Shown here: positions 1-9,128 of the stretch, piece by piece | Numbering within the stretch: position 1 is the stretch's first letter | Layout: the number at the start of each line of letters is the position of its first letter | NCBI GenBank assembly: GCA_937915865.1 | Contig: CALGIG010000092.1 | Coordinates: 1 to 61,525, forward strand | Direction: 5' to 3' | DNA length: 61,525 bases | DNA from: an uncultured Prolixibacteraceae bacterium | GTDB taxonomy: Bacteria; Bacteroidota; Bacteroidia; Bacteroidales; Prolixibacteraceae | The notes under the pieces: generated by a model | The model's database searches: none | Told to the model about the DNA's origin: nothing | Seen by the model: only the letters and a program-made list of their open reading frames with translations | Position numbers and translations under genes: made by a program

Positions 1-94
1 TCAGATAGTTAATAAACAAAAACGTCGATTCTAAAATTTAGTCGGTCAACAATGATTAATAATCAATAACTTACAAGTACAATTATTTATCACT

Positions 95-126
95 AAGTCG
101 CTATAAAATAGCGACTTTTGTTTTTT
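95..126 (+). terminator. Rho-independent terminator of a gene left of the window
   Basis: A 9-bp perfect stem (arms 95-103 and 109-117, loop of five bases) is followed at once by a T-rich tract. Nothing inside the window reads into it, so it most likely ends a + strand gene lying to the left. The 296 bases before the next recognisable reading frame hold nothing else I can support. Confidence 0.7.
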
Positions 127-296
127 AATTATGCTTCTTAATAATTGATATTAAGCCATTTTAATACATATTTTGTACCGTATTTGTATTGCGTTTCAAA
201 AAAATCTTATACGTGTAACTATTAAGTCATAGATAGTATATGATTGGAACACTATGAAACATGGTGAAACGTCATGAAACAAAATTGGGAAAGTTT

Positions 297-434
297 ATGA
301 ACAGTGATACTGGAATCCAAAAGAGGTGCGAATGGTGTAGCAATTTATTTATTGCACAAAAACTGACTACACGTTATTGTTCTCATGCCTACAATTCGAA
401 AGCTTACAAAGAAAAAAAAGAGAAGAGGCTATAA
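297..434 (+). pseudogene. Remnant of a small zinc-ribbon / excisionase-like DNA-binding protein
   Basis: A 45-codon frame carries CEWC near residue 11 and RYCSHAYNSKAYK near residue 27. This resembles the N-terminal zinc-binding segment of small Bacteroidota helix-turn-helix (excisionase-like) proteins, which usually read C-x2-C...RYCS-x2-C-N-x-x-AYK. Here the expected fourth Cys is Tyr, and the frame stops right after the basic AYKEKKEKRL stretch, before any helix-turn-helix. The DNA behind it (435-588) has stops in all frames. I read it as a truncated relic of a mobile-element-type gene; the family assignment is from memory of the motif and is moderate at best. It could also be a tiny intact zinc ribbon. 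Confidence 0.4.
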
Positions 435-588
435 ATGATTTGATGAAGAAGCAGGAAAGCAATATAAAATGACAGGAATCAGCTATGCTACTATTCAGGA
501 AATAGAGAGCACGGGAGATGGTCAAATTGTGATGAAAAACCATTTTAGAAAGGATTTTCCATAAAATCACCAATTTTCTCTCATAAAA

Positions 589-620
589 TTTGGGAGTTAA
601 AATAGATAAATCTATATTTG
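589..620 (+). promoter_or_regulatory. Bacteroidota-type promoter of the GntR gene
   Basis: TTTG at 589-592 and TATATTTG at 613-620 are 20 nt apart, matching the Bacteroidota -33 TTTG / -7 TAnnTTTG consensus with 19-21 nt spacing. Predicted transcription would start near 626-628, giving a leader of about 25 nt before the ATG at 651. Confidence 0.65.
602..615. promoter_or_regulatory. Candidate operator palindrome overlapping the -7 element
   Basis: ATAGAT-AA-ATCTAT is a perfect 6+2+6 palindrome that lies between the -33 and -7 elements and overlaps the first bases of the -7. Its position fits autorepression by the adjacent GntR-family protein. Only the palindrome and position are seen; binding is inferred. 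Confidence 0.35.
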
Positions 621-650
621 TAGGACATAACACACATATCACACATAACT

Positions 651-1364
651 ATGGAATTTAATAAAGTTGCGATAAAATCACTTACGCTGGTGGATCAGGT
701 TGAAGAACAGATTCTTAGTTATATTGTAAAGAACAAATTAACATCGGGAACTGAGATACCTTCTGAATTTATTCTGGCAGAAAACTTCAATGTTGGAAGG
801 AATGTGGTACGTGAAGCTTTAAGTCGGTTAAGAATGCTTGGTATTATAGAAAGCAGGAAACACAAAGGTATGGTAGTGAGAGAACCTGATGTGATGAAGA
901 ATTTTTCAAAAGTTGTAAATCCGTATTTACTGAGCAAGCAAAGTCTTCTCAATCTTCTTGATTTACGGGTTTCCATTGAATCGGGGATTACTGAACTGAT
1001 TATTCATAATATTACAGATGAAGATATTATGGAAATAGAATCTATCGTTTCAAAACACATATACCAAGATGAAATGAAACTAAAAGTGGAAAATGAAATT
1101 GAGTTTCACTCTAAACTTTACCACATCACAAAAAACCAGGCTATTATTGATTTGCTTGAAATGATTTTACCTCTTTTTGTTTATGTTAATGAAAAACACG
1201 AAAATTTCAAACCTATAAACGAGAAAAATAAAGGGAAGCTTATAAAACACGAAGATTTAATTCCTTTTTTAAAAAACAGAGATGTGGATGGATACCGACA
1301 AGCAATTTATAATCACCTAAAGGCTTATTCAGAGTATGTTAAACAAAACAGAATTATTTATTAA
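651..1364 (+). CDS. GntR/FadR-family transcriptional regulator (FCD domain)
   Basis: 237 aa. Residues about 10-75 form a GntR winged helix (VEEQILSYIV...PSEFILAENFNVGRNVVREALSRLRMLGII); residues about 95-230 are an all-helical FCD ligand-binding domain with the usual acidic and histidine positions (DLRVSIESG, EFHSKLY, NHLKAY) that bind a metal and a carboxylated sugar acid or similar effector. The length is normal for the FadR subfamily. The gene sits directly upstream of N-acetylneuraminate lyase and a symporter, so it probably controls this locus in response to sialic acid or a derivative. A consensus promoter with an overlapping palindrome lies just upstream, suggesting autoregulation. The effector is inferred from neighbours only. 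Confidence 0.88.
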   Translation: MEFNKVAIKSLTLVDQVEEQILSYIVKNKLTSGTEIPSEFILAENFNVGRNVVREALSRLRMLGIIESRKHKGMVVREPDVMKNFSKVVNPYLLSKQSLLNLLDLRVSIESGITELIIHNITDEDIMEIESIVSKHIYQDEMKLKVENEIEFHSKLYHITKNQAIIDLLEMILPLFVYVNEKHENFKPINEKNKGKLIKHEDLIPFLKNRDVDGYRQAIYNHLKAYSEYVKQNRIIY

Positions 1365-1380
1365 TGTCAAAAATAAAAAA

Positions 1381-2310
1381 ATGAAATTTGATCACATGGA
1401 AGGGTTGATTGCTGCAGCTTTTACCCCGTTTTTCCCCAATGGAAAGCTGAATCTGAGTATAATCCCAGAATATGCACAACGACTGAAGAGGGATGGTGTT
1501 AAGGGTGTTTTTGTGTGCGGTTCCTCAGGAGAAGGGTTACTGATGGGAACAGAGGAACGGAAAGCAGTAGCAGAAGCGTGGATGCCATTTTCTGAAAACC
1601 AGTTTCGTATTATAATTCATGTAGGAAGTACCAGCGCAACGATTGCTCGTGAGCTAGCCTCACATGCTGCGTCTATTGGAGCTGATGCAATAGGATGTAT
1701 GGGCCCATGTTGTTTCCAACCACATGATGCTAAGCTACTCACCGCTTTTTGCGCTGAAATTGCTTCTGCTGCCCGCGAAATTCCGTTTTACTATTATCAC
1801 ATTCCTGGGACATCAGGAGTTTATGTTAAAATGAGCGAATTTCTTGTAGAAGCCGGGAACAAAATTCCCAATCTTGCAGGGATTAAATATACCAGCCCCA
1901 CATTAATGGAGATGCTGGAATGTATGAGTTTGGAAAACGGGAAATTCGATATTTTACATGGTCAGGATGAAGCTCTCTTGGCTGGACTAACGTTGGGAGC
2001 TAAGGCAGCAATTGGCACCACCTACAATTTTATGGCTCCGGTTTTTAATTCAATAATTGAAAAATTCAGAAAAAAACAACTTGAACAAGCACTCGAAATT
2101 CAGAAAAAAGCCAACGAGGTTATCGCTGTTATGCTTTCTACAGGAAGTGCTATATCAGGAGGTAAAGCCATGATGAAAATGAATGGAATCGACTGTGGCC
2201 CTTGCCGTCTGCCACTTTCAACCTTATGTGAGGAGCAAGAAGAAAAACTCAGAAAAGATCTTGAGAAAATTGGATATTTCAAACTAATTGACCAATGGGT
2301 AGAATCGTAA
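1381..2310 (+). CDS. nanA: N-acetylneuraminate lyase (DHDPS/NAL family)
   Basis: 309 aa from the chosen ATG. Cleaves N-acetylneuraminate to N-acetylmannosamine and pyruvate in the cytoplasm through a Schiff base. Visible motifs: AAFTPF at the N-terminus, GSSGEG (carboxylate-binding GS[ST]GE loop), YYYHIP with the catalytic Tyr, and GIKYTS with the Schiff-base Lys. An in-frame ATG at 1336 would overlap the regulator gene and add 15 lysine/asparagine-rich residues not seen in the family, so I prefer 1381. The last 16 bases overlap the start of the symporter gene, indicating co-translation. A related aldolase specificity cannot be excluded, but the YYYHIP/GIKYTS combination favours NAL. Confidence 0.85.
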   Translation: MKFDHMEGLIAAAFTPFFPNGKLNLSIIPEYAQRLKRDGVKGVFVCGSSGEGLLMGTEERKAVAEAWMPFSENQFRIIIHVGSTSATIARELASHAASIGADAIGCMGPCCFQPHDAKLLTAFCAEIASAAREIPFYYYHIPGTSGVYVKMSEFLVEAGNKIPNLAGIKYTSPTLMEMLECMSLENGKFDILHGQDEALLAGLTLGAKAAIGTTYNFMAPVFNSIIEKFRKKQLEQALEIQKKANEVIAVMLSTGSAISGGKAMMKMNGIDCGPCRLPLSTLCEEQEEKLRKDLEKIGYFKLIDQWVES

Positions 2311-4709
2311 CAATAATACTTTTAATCTTTATTGTCAGTTCATGTACAGTTAAAAATGACAGGGAAGTCTTGACGGATCAAGCTCAAGATTTCCTTATCC
2401 AATCGCTTAAGAACAGCACACGATGGGAAAAAGTACACGCAGCGGATGAACTTCTATCGTTAGGTTATTCAACAGGCATAAAGGAAGAATTTTCTAAAGA
2501 ACTTGAGTCTTTTAACGATACACCTCAATATCGAATTGGCATATGGCGTGTATTAGCTAGTGAGGCCAGAACCGATAACGAGCAAAAAAGATGGATTAAC
2601 AAAATTGAGAGTGTATATGCCGATACTTTGCAGCCAGACCGTTTACATGCAGCTGAAAGTTTAGCAAAACTCAGCGTGAACCTGCAAGAAATTTATCCAA
2701 ATATCGTAGCTTCTGACTTGAAAAGTACCGATACATTAATGCGGGCCTTTGTTACCTGGGGAAGTGCTGTTTCCAAGATAAACCAAAATATTGATTATGG
2801 CTCTCTCCTATCCATGATTTCTTCCACTTCTGAAACATTTCGAAAGATAGGTGCATATGCCTTAGGTTTTTGCCCCGATTTAGATGTTGGCTACAGAAAA
2901 CCACTTTCTGAAAGAGCATTAGCCGAGCCAAAAAATTCTCAGGCGAAGGTATATCTGCTAAAAGCCGCTTACCTATTTCCCACTAATGATTCAACAAATG
3001 TCGCTGTAAAGGCCGAATTACTTACGTTCCTTGCATCTCCCCAAAAATACGCCAGGGTTGAAGCGGAATTGGCCTTGGCAAAAAAAGGAAAGCCAAGCGA
3101 TCTTCCTGACTTAAAGATGATACTTGAAGCTAAAGATTTATCAACACATGGCGGTTTCTCAGTAGTTGAGGCAAACGAAATACGTGCAACTTCGGCTTAC
3201 GCTATTTTGCGCATTAACCAACGGGTGGGTGGTAAAATGACTATTCTTGACTGGCTGATATTGGCCGCCTACGCAGCATTAATGTTAGGAGTAGGTTTTT
3301 TCTATTCAGGGAAAAACAAAAATGCTGAAGATTATCATCTTGGAGGACGATCAATGAACCCTGTGCTTGTCGGACTTTCTCTGTTCGCTACCATATTGAG
3401 TACATTAAGTTATTTGTCATACCCTGGGGAAATGGTGAAATACGGACCTGTGATTTTTACAAGTCTTATCTCTTTCCCTCTTGTATATTATATAGTCGGC
3501 TGGTTTATAATTCCTAAACTTATGTCCTTAAAAGTAACCAGTGCTTATGAAATCCTTGAGATTAAAATCGGACCAGGAGTAAGGGTTTTGGGGTCATTTT
3601 TCTTCTTGTCTCTGAGGCTTTTGTGGATGGCAACCATAATCTATGCAACAGTCAATACCGCTATTATCTCCATTTTCGGAATAGATAAAAGTTATGTTCC
3701 TCTGATTTGTCTTATTATGTCCATAATTACTGTAATTTACACTTCTATGGGAGGATTGAAAGCAGTTGTTATTACCGATTCATTACAAACTGTTATACTT
3801 ATTTTGGGAGCATTATTGACCTTACTTGTTATTGCTGTTAATTTAGGTTCGTTTCAGGCAATTTTCCCGGCAAAAACACCATCACATTGGGAGCCAATTA
3901 CCTGGGGCATAGATGCAGGAAAACGGATGACCGTGAGCAACGCCATTCTGATGGTATTTGTGTGGTACATTTGTACAGCCGGCTCCGATCAAATGGCCAT
4001 ACAACGCTATCTGGCAACAAAAGATGTTAAAGCAGCCCGTAAAACATTTCGTATTTCTGTTATTACAAATTTTCTTGTACAGTCTTTACTAGCCATTGTT
4101 GGGTTGGCATTGCTGGCATACTTCACAAAGAGACCGTATGAATTACCGGAAGGAGAAACCATTTTCAGCTATGCAGATTCGCTTTTCCCCTGGTTTATGG
4201 TAATTGGATTGCCCGCCGGAATTACAGGGCTTGTTGCAGCAGGATTGATTTCGGCAGCGATGTCGAGTCTCTCTTCTGGATTGAATTCTTCTTCCTCCGT
4301 CATTTCTGAAGATATTATAAACAGGTTTTACCCTCCGAAAAAAAATATAAATTTTCTCAAACAGGCTCGAACCATATCCATAATTATTGGGGGAATTGTA
4401 ACGTTTTTATGTTTTTTGGTGGGTTATGTTCACGGAAATCTTCTTGAGGTGGTTATAAAAGTGGTAAATCTTTTTGTTGCCCCTCTTTTTGTACTCTTTT
4501 TTATGGCCTTATTTATACCTTTTGCAACTCAGTTTGCCACAGTAACTGGAGGAATTGTAAGTGCACTTGTGGCTATTGCCATAGCCTTTTTTGAAATATT
4601 CGGGCTTAAAGTATTATGGATAATGCCGGTAGCATTTATCTCGGGAATTGGTTCTGCCTGTATTTTGAGTATAACAGAAAGGTCTTTTATGAAAATGGAT
4701 AAAACTTGA
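2295..4709 (+). CDS. Lipoprotein-domain / sodium:solute symporter fusion
   Basis: 804 aa. Residues 1-17 are a lipoprotein signal ending in VSSC (lipidated Cys17). Residues about 20-310 are soluble, alpha-helical and HEAT-like (repeated helix pairs around Ala/Leu). From Met315 a complete SSS-family sodium symporter follows, with about 13 membrane segments, beginning MTILDWLILAAYAALMLGVG and containing GGRSMNP and the conserved SAAMSSLSSGLNS segment. SSS proteins have a periplasmic N-terminus, so a lipid-anchored periplasmic domain is topologically consistent. Overlap with nanA predicts sialic acid or a similar acid sugar as substrate. The domain could collect substrate or act as a periplasmic scaffold; this is inference. 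An internal start at 3237 could give a stand-alone symporter. Confidence 0.85.
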   Translation: MGRIVTIILLIFIVSSCTVKNDREVLTDQAQDFLIQSLKNSTRWEKVHAADELLSLGYSTGIKEEFSKELESFNDTPQYRIGIWRVLASEARTDNEQKRWINKIESVYADTLQPDRLHAAESLAKLSVNLQEIYPNIVASDLKSTDTLMRAFVTWGSAVSKINQNIDYGSLLSMISSTSETFRKIGAYALGFCPDLDVGYRKPLSERALAEPKNSQAKVYLLKAAYLFPTNDSTNVAVKAELLTFLASPQKYARVEAELALAKKGKPSDLPDLKMILEAKDLSTHGGFSVVEANEIRATSAYAILRINQRVGGKMTILDWLILAAYAALMLGVGFFYSGKNKNAEDYHLGGRSMNPVLVGLSLFATILSTLSYLSYPGEMVKYGPVIFTSLISFPLVYYIVGWFIIPKLMSLKVTSAYEILEIKIGPGVRVLGSFFFLSLRLLWMATIIYATVNTAIISIFGIDKSYVPLICLIMSIITVIYTSMGGLKAVVITDSLQTVILILGALLTLLVIAVNLGSFQAIFPAKTPSHWEPITWGIDAGKRMTVSNAILMVFVWYICTAGSDQMAIQRYLATKDVKAARKTFRISVITNFLVQSLLAIVGLALLAYFTKRPYELPEGETIFSYADSLFPWFMVIGLPAGITGLVAAGLISAAMSSLSSGLNSSSSVISEDIINRFYPPKKNINFLKQARTISIIIGGIVTFLCFLVGYVHGNLLEVVIKVVNLFVAPLFVLFFMALFIPFATQFATVTGGIVSALVAIAIAFFEIFGLKVLWIMPVAFISGIGSACILSITERSFMKMDKT

Positions 4710-4837
4710 TACCACATTGATTTATTGATATTGACTGATGTTTTTTGATTTGAGGATAAGCTTTTTTTAATATTCCAAAGTAAAATTTAACCAATAGTAT
4801 TTCGATATTTATTTACTAAACTTAAAAACAAGCAACA

Positions 4838-5872
4838 ATGAAAAAATGGCAAGTTAAAACATTAATTTTTCTATTTCTATATATTATAGTATTTCAGACA
4901 CAAGCCTCTCAAAAAAATATTCCTAAAGATATTAAGATAAAAAAAATATGGGATTCGGCAGAACACAATGCTTTTACCGATCTGATCAAATTTAATGGAT
5001 ATTATTACTGCTCATTTCGTGAAGGTTCAGTACATTTTACTGGGAGTAATGGGGTAATTCGGATACTAAAATCTAAAGATGCTGAAAATTGGGAAAGTGT
5101 TGCCCTTCTTAAAAAACAGGGGATTGATCTGCGCGATCCAAAGCTTTCGGTTACTCCCGACGGAAGAATCATGGTCATTATTGGAGGATCCATTTACCAA
5201 GAAGATAAATTGCTGGGACGTGAGCCTCAGGTTTCTTTTTCTGATAAGTCAGGGAAAAATTTTTTACCCCCAGAAAAAGTAACTATTGATCCAGAAATTA
5301 GTTCATGGGGAGATTGGATTTGGAGAGTAACATGGCACAATGGAATTGGTTATGCAATTGATTATCAAGTTAGTCCTTTGGAATTGAAAGGCCCAGCTAC
5401 CATATACCTGGTAAAAACCACTGACGGTAAAAAATTCGATAAGATTTCGAAATTGAACGTTGACGGATTCCCGAATGAATCAACGATCAGATTTGATAAA
5501 AAAGGTATAATGTATGTACTTATCCGGAGAGAACTGGATGATAAAATGGGAATTTGGGCCCACAGTGAAGCTCCATATTCACAATGGATTTTCAAGAAAC
5601 TGGATTTCTGCCTGGGGGGGCCAAATTTTATCTTCTTAACAAACAAAAAAATTGTTGTTGGTGCACGAAGATATGGTTCAGAAGTTTATACCTGTCTATA
5701 CGTTGGAACAAAAGATGGTAATTTTAAAGAAGCGATACATCTCCCTTCGGGGAAAGATAACAGCTACCCTGGGTTGGTTCTTGAAAAAAAGCAGTTACTC
5801 GTTTCATATTATTCTTCCCATGAAGGAAAAGCATCTATTTATATTGCAAAAGTTCCATTAGGCGATTTGTAA
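4838..5872 (+). CDS. Sialidase-like BNR/Asp-box beta-propeller, exported
   Basis: 344 aa with a Sec signal peptide (hydrophobic residues 8-23, cleavage near QAS). The rest is beta-propeller-like with degenerate Asp boxes (SKDAENWES, TTDGKKF) and conserved-looking blocks SFREGSVH (59-66), DLRDPKL (98-104), GGPNF and a C-terminal SYYSSHEGK. This matches a widespread family usually labelled sialidase-like or exo-alpha-sialidase. I do not see the FRIP arginine motif or a clear Asp/Glu-Tyr pair of classical GH33, so true sialidase activity is doubtful; another glycosidase, epimerase or lyase acting on sialic-acid-like sugars in the periplasm is possible. It lies 128 bp behind the symporter, probably in the same transcription unit. 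Confidence 0.6.
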   Translation: MKKWQVKTLIFLFLYIIVFQTQASQKNIPKDIKIKKIWDSAEHNAFTDLIKFNGYYYCSFREGSVHFTGSNGVIRILKSKDAENWESVALLKKQGIDLRDPKLSVTPDGRIMVIIGGSIYQEDKLLGREPQVSFSDKSGKNFLPPEKVTIDPEISSWGDWIWRVTWHNGIGYAIDYQVSPLELKGPATIYLVKTTDGKKFDKISKLNVDGFPNESTIRFDKKGIMYVLIRRELDDKMGIWAHSEAPYSQWIFKKLDFCLGGPNFIFLTNKKIVVGARRYGSEVYTCLYVGTKDGNFKEAIHLPSGKDNSYPGLVLEKKQLLVSYYSSHEGKASIYIAKVPLGDL

Positions 5873-5914
5873 GTCTGGTCGGTCAAACAATAAATAAAAA
5901 TCAAAGCACAGAAA

Positions 5915-5942
5915 AGAAGGGAAGTGTGCAAGCTTCCCTTCT
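5915..5942 (+). other. Hairpin in the leader between sialidase-like gene and SusC
   Basis: A perfect 10-bp stem (AGAAGGGAAG at 5915-5924, CTTCCCTTCT at 5933-5942) with an 8-nt loop. No T-run follows on the + strand, so it is not a standard terminator. It may attenuate or stabilise the abundant susC transcript. Distance to the SusC start is 62 bp. Confidence 0.45.
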
Positions 5943-6004
5943 CAATCTGATATCGCCTAGTACTATAGGCAACAATTAAAAATTAAATTTAACACTACAA
6001 AACT

Positions 6005-9000
6005 ATGAAAAAAACAAACTTTCGTAAAGAAGGCTTAGAAAAAGGGCATTCCACAATGTCAATTTTCTGTTTGATTTTTCTGTTTTTTCTGACAAAAAAC
6101 AACTACGTCAGTGCTTCTCAAACGGTTGCCGACTCAGAACAAGTGACGGTTGCTGGTATTGTAACAGAGGCCACCGGAATTCCATTGCCCGGGGTTACTG
6201 TTTTTCAAAAAAACAAGACAACAAACGGAACAGTGACTGATGCCAACGGAAAATTCAGCATTGATGTTCCGAAGGGTTCTACGTTATCATTTTCTTTTAT
6301 CGGGTTTAACACCAAAGAAATCGTGGTTACCAGTGAAATCATTAATGTTGTGCTTGAAGAATCGATTGTAAATATCGACGAAGTAGTTTCCATTGGCTAT
6401 GGAAAATTAAAAAGCAGCCAGATTTCCAGTTCCATAGCCAAAGTATCGTCCGAAGATATTTCCGAACGAGCGGTTGTTCGTATAGACCAAGCAATTCAAG
6501 GAAAAATAGCCGGTGTACAAGTTCAGGAAGTTTCAGGAAGTCCCGGCCGATCACTGAGTGTACAAATAAGAGGAGCTAGTTCAATCAACTACTCAAGCAG
6601 TCCGCTCTATGTTGTTGATGGTTATCCCATTCCCGGCGATTTAAGCAGTATAAATCCCAGCGACATTGCAACAATAGAAGTATTAAAAGATGCTGCTTCT
6701 GCCGCAATATACGGTTCTAGGGGATCCAACGGAGTTATTCTTATTACAACCAAAAGCGGAAAATCAGGAAAATGTATTATTGAATTCGATTCTTATTATG
6801 GAATACAGAAACGTTTCAGTAAAGTAGATGTAATGAACAGGGAAGATTACATTGATTATGCTATAGAAGAAAGAACCAACAGCTACATATATAGTGGCGG
6901 GGACCTCTCAGTTCCTGAAAATAAAAGACATGCATATAAATATGCCATTGATCCGCTATGGAGAACTGATCCAACTTCTTTTCCCAACAATGACTGGCAG
7001 TTGCTCATTGACCGTGTTGCGCCCATGCAGAGTTATACTCTTTCTGCCTCTGGAGGAACCGATGCATCCAAATATTACATTTCGAGCAATTACATTGACC
7101 AACAAGGTATCATCATTAACAGCGATTACAAACGCTATTCGATCAGAGCCAATGTCGAATCCCAATTAAAAAATTGGCTGACCGTTGGACTAAACTTATC
7201 TGCATCCAACTCAAAAAGAAACGACCCGAATACGGATAGCAGCTCCGGCCCAATCAGCCGTTCAATACTCATGGCACCGATTGTGGGACTCGACCAGCAA
7301 ACTGTTGAAGGCGGTTATTACTATTATCATGCCAATTTTTATCTGAACCCTATTCATCTGGCTAAAGAAGTCTTGAACCAGACCAAAAGCAACCACCTTA
7401 TGTCAAATTTCTATGCCGAAATTACTCCGGTTAAAAACCTGATATTCAAGGCTTCTTTGGGTACTGATATAACTTCCGACAAAAATCAGTATTATAAAAC
7501 CAATAATGTAAACCGAGGTGCCGGCAGTTATGGCAATGTAGCCAACGATCTTACTCAAAATTATTTAAGTGAGAATACATTAACTTACAATTTGAATTTC
7601 GATAAATGGACGCTGAATCTATTAGGGGGATACACATACCAAGAACAAACCTACGAGTATTCATATTTACAAAAAACCGGATTCCCCGACGATGATATTA
7701 CAACGTTAAATGCAGGAACAGTCTTAAGCAGCGGAACATCAACCGCTGAAAAATGGAATCTGATGTCTTACTTGGCAAGGGCCAATGTATCTTACCAGAA
7801 CAAATACATCTTCTCGGCGAGCATCAGACGTGATGGCTGTTCCCGCTTCGGAAAAGACAATCGTTGGGGAGTCTTTCCATCTGCATCGGCAGGTTGGATT
7901 ATTACTGAAGAACCATTTATGAATACCTACAAAAACATCATCAGCAACCTAAAACTAAGGGCAAGTTACGGAACCGTCGGGAATAACAACATTGGGAATT
8001 ACTCCTCTATCGGATTAATGGAACTAACAAAGTATGTGATTGGCAGTAGTGCTGTTGGGGGTTACAGCCCTTCCACTTTCAGCAATTCAAATCTGGGATG
8101 GGAAAAAACTTCCACTACAGATGTGGGATTAGACTTAGGATTCCTAAAAAATAGACTTAATCTAACTATAGATTATTATATCGCGAATACCAGAGATCTA
8201 CTGCTTCAGGTACCTATTCCGCAAGTCACCGGATTCAGCACCGCCTTGCAAAACATAGGCAAAATACAAAATCGTGGTTACGAAATTGAACTTTTGACTA
8301 AAAATCTGGTCGGAAAATTCAAATGGACCACTTCTTTTAACATTGCCCATAACATAAACGAAGTGAAAGAACTGGGTCCCGATGGCAGCCCGATTATTGG
8401 ATATTCATCCGATTTTCCTGTAACCATTACCCGCATTGGTGATCCTATCGGATCATATTATATGTTTAAAACCGATGGATTATTCAAAAATCAAGAAGAT
8501 GTGAACCAAAATAAAGCGATGGCTTATGTGAGTCCCAAGCCTCAGCCTGGCGACCTAAAATACAAGGATATGACTGGTGATAAAGAGATAACAACCGAAG
8601 ACAAAACGATTGTCGGACACAACAATCCTGATTTCTACTGGGGACTTACCAATACATTCAGCTATAAAGGTTTTGATCTTTCTGTTTTTATGGACGGTCA
8701 ATGGGGAAATAAACTGCTAAACCTCGGAAAGAAAGAGACTACCCAGTCACGAGGAAATGTGAGAGGCTACTGGAGAAACAGATGGAGATCGGAAAATAAT
8801 CCAGGTAACGGAAAGGTACCGCGCGCCGTAACCACAGAGAACCTGACTACACCATCGGATTGGTGGTTGGAAAATGCTGCTTTTTGGAGAGTACGAACCA
8901 TTAACCTAGGGTATACCCTTCCCAAGGAAGTGATTTCAAAAATTAAAAATATCAGCAGTCTCAAAATTTACGCAGGAATTGACAATGTTTTCATGCACGA

Positions 9001-9124
9001 TCACTACAATCACATGTCGCAAACTGCCACTTTCAGCAACAGCAGTATCACTCCTGGAATCGACTATGATTCAGGATATCCGCTGGCACAAACATTTAAA
9101 TTGGGGATTAACGTAAAATTCTAA
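6005..9124 (+). CDS. SusC/RagA-family TonB-dependent outer-membrane transporter
   Basis: 1039 aa, typical length. Order: signal peptide (hydrophobic 19-31, cleavage near ASQ), carboxypeptidase-regulatory-like domain (about 48-120, VTVAGIVTEATGIPLPGV), the SusC box (NIDEVVSIGYGKLKSSQISSS), plug domain (AIQGKIAGVQV, VVDGYPIP, IEVLKDAASAAIYGSRGSNGVI), then a 22-strand barrel ending in an aromatic-rich C-terminus (KLGINVKF). It takes up oligosaccharide across the outer membrane using TonB energy together with the SusD lipoprotein 4 bp downstream. The N-terminus carries about 17 extra residues before the membrane core; Met18 is an alternative start. Substrate is inferred from the upstream nan-type genes; no extracytoplasmic sigma/anti-sigma pair accompanies it. 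Confidence 0.95.
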   Translation: MKKTNFRKEGLEKGHSTMSIFCLIFLFFLTKNNYVSASQTVADSEQVTVAGIVTEATGIPLPGVTVFQKNKTTNGTVTDANGKFSIDVPKGSTLSFSFIGFNTKEIVVTSEIINVVLEESIVNIDEVVSIGYGKLKSSQISSSIAKVSSEDISERAVVRIDQAIQGKIAGVQVQEVSGSPGRSLSVQIRGASSINYSSSPLYVVDGYPIPGDLSSINPSDIATIEVLKDAASAAIYGSRGSNGVILITTKSGKSGKCIIEFDSYYGIQKRFSKVDVMNREDYIDYAIEERTNSYIYSGGDLSVPENKRHAYKYAIDPLWRTDPTSFPNNDWQLLIDRVAPMQSYTLSASGGTDASKYYISSNYIDQQGIIINSDYKRYSIRANVESQLKNWLTVGLNLSASNSKRNDPNTDSSSGPISRSILMAPIVGLDQQTVEGGYYYYHANFYLNPIHLAKEVLNQTKSNHLMSNFYAEITPVKNLIFKASLGTDITSDKNQYYKTNNVNRGAGSYGNVANDLTQNYLSENTLTYNLNFDKWTLNLLGGYTYQEQTYEYSYLQKTGFPDDDITTLNAGTVLSSGTSTAEKWNLMSYLARANVSYQNKYIFSASIRRDGCSRFGKDNRWGVFPSASAGWIITEEPFMNTYKNIISNLKLRASYGTVGNNNIGNYSSIGLMELTKYVIGSSAVGGYSPSTFSNSNLGWEKTSTTDVGLDLGFLKNRLNLTIDYYIANTRDLLLQVPIPQVTGFSTALQNIGKIQNRGYEIELLTKNLVGKFKWTTSFNIAHNINEVKELGPDGSPIIGYSSDFPVTITRIGDPIGSYYMFKTDGLFKNQEDVNQNKAMAYVSPKPQPGDLKYKDMTGDKEITTEDKTIVGHNNPDFYWGLTNTFSYKGFDLSVFMDGQWGNKLLNLGKKETTQSRGNVRGYWRNRWRSENNPGNGKVPRAVTTENLTTPSDWWLENAAFWRVRTINLGYTLPKEVISKIKNISSLKIYAGIDNVFMHDHYNHMSQTATFSNSSITPGIDYDSGYPLAQTFKLGINVKF

Positions 9125-9128
9125 AAAA

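Noticed and set aside
1336..1380. An upstream start for the N-acetylneuraminate lyase
   Set aside because: It overlaps the end of the regulator gene and adds residues not typical of the family; ATG at 1381 fits the family start.
5915..5942. Hairpin as a terminator before SusC
   Set aside because: No T-run follows on the + strand; SusC is co-regulated downstream, so attenuation or stability is more likely.
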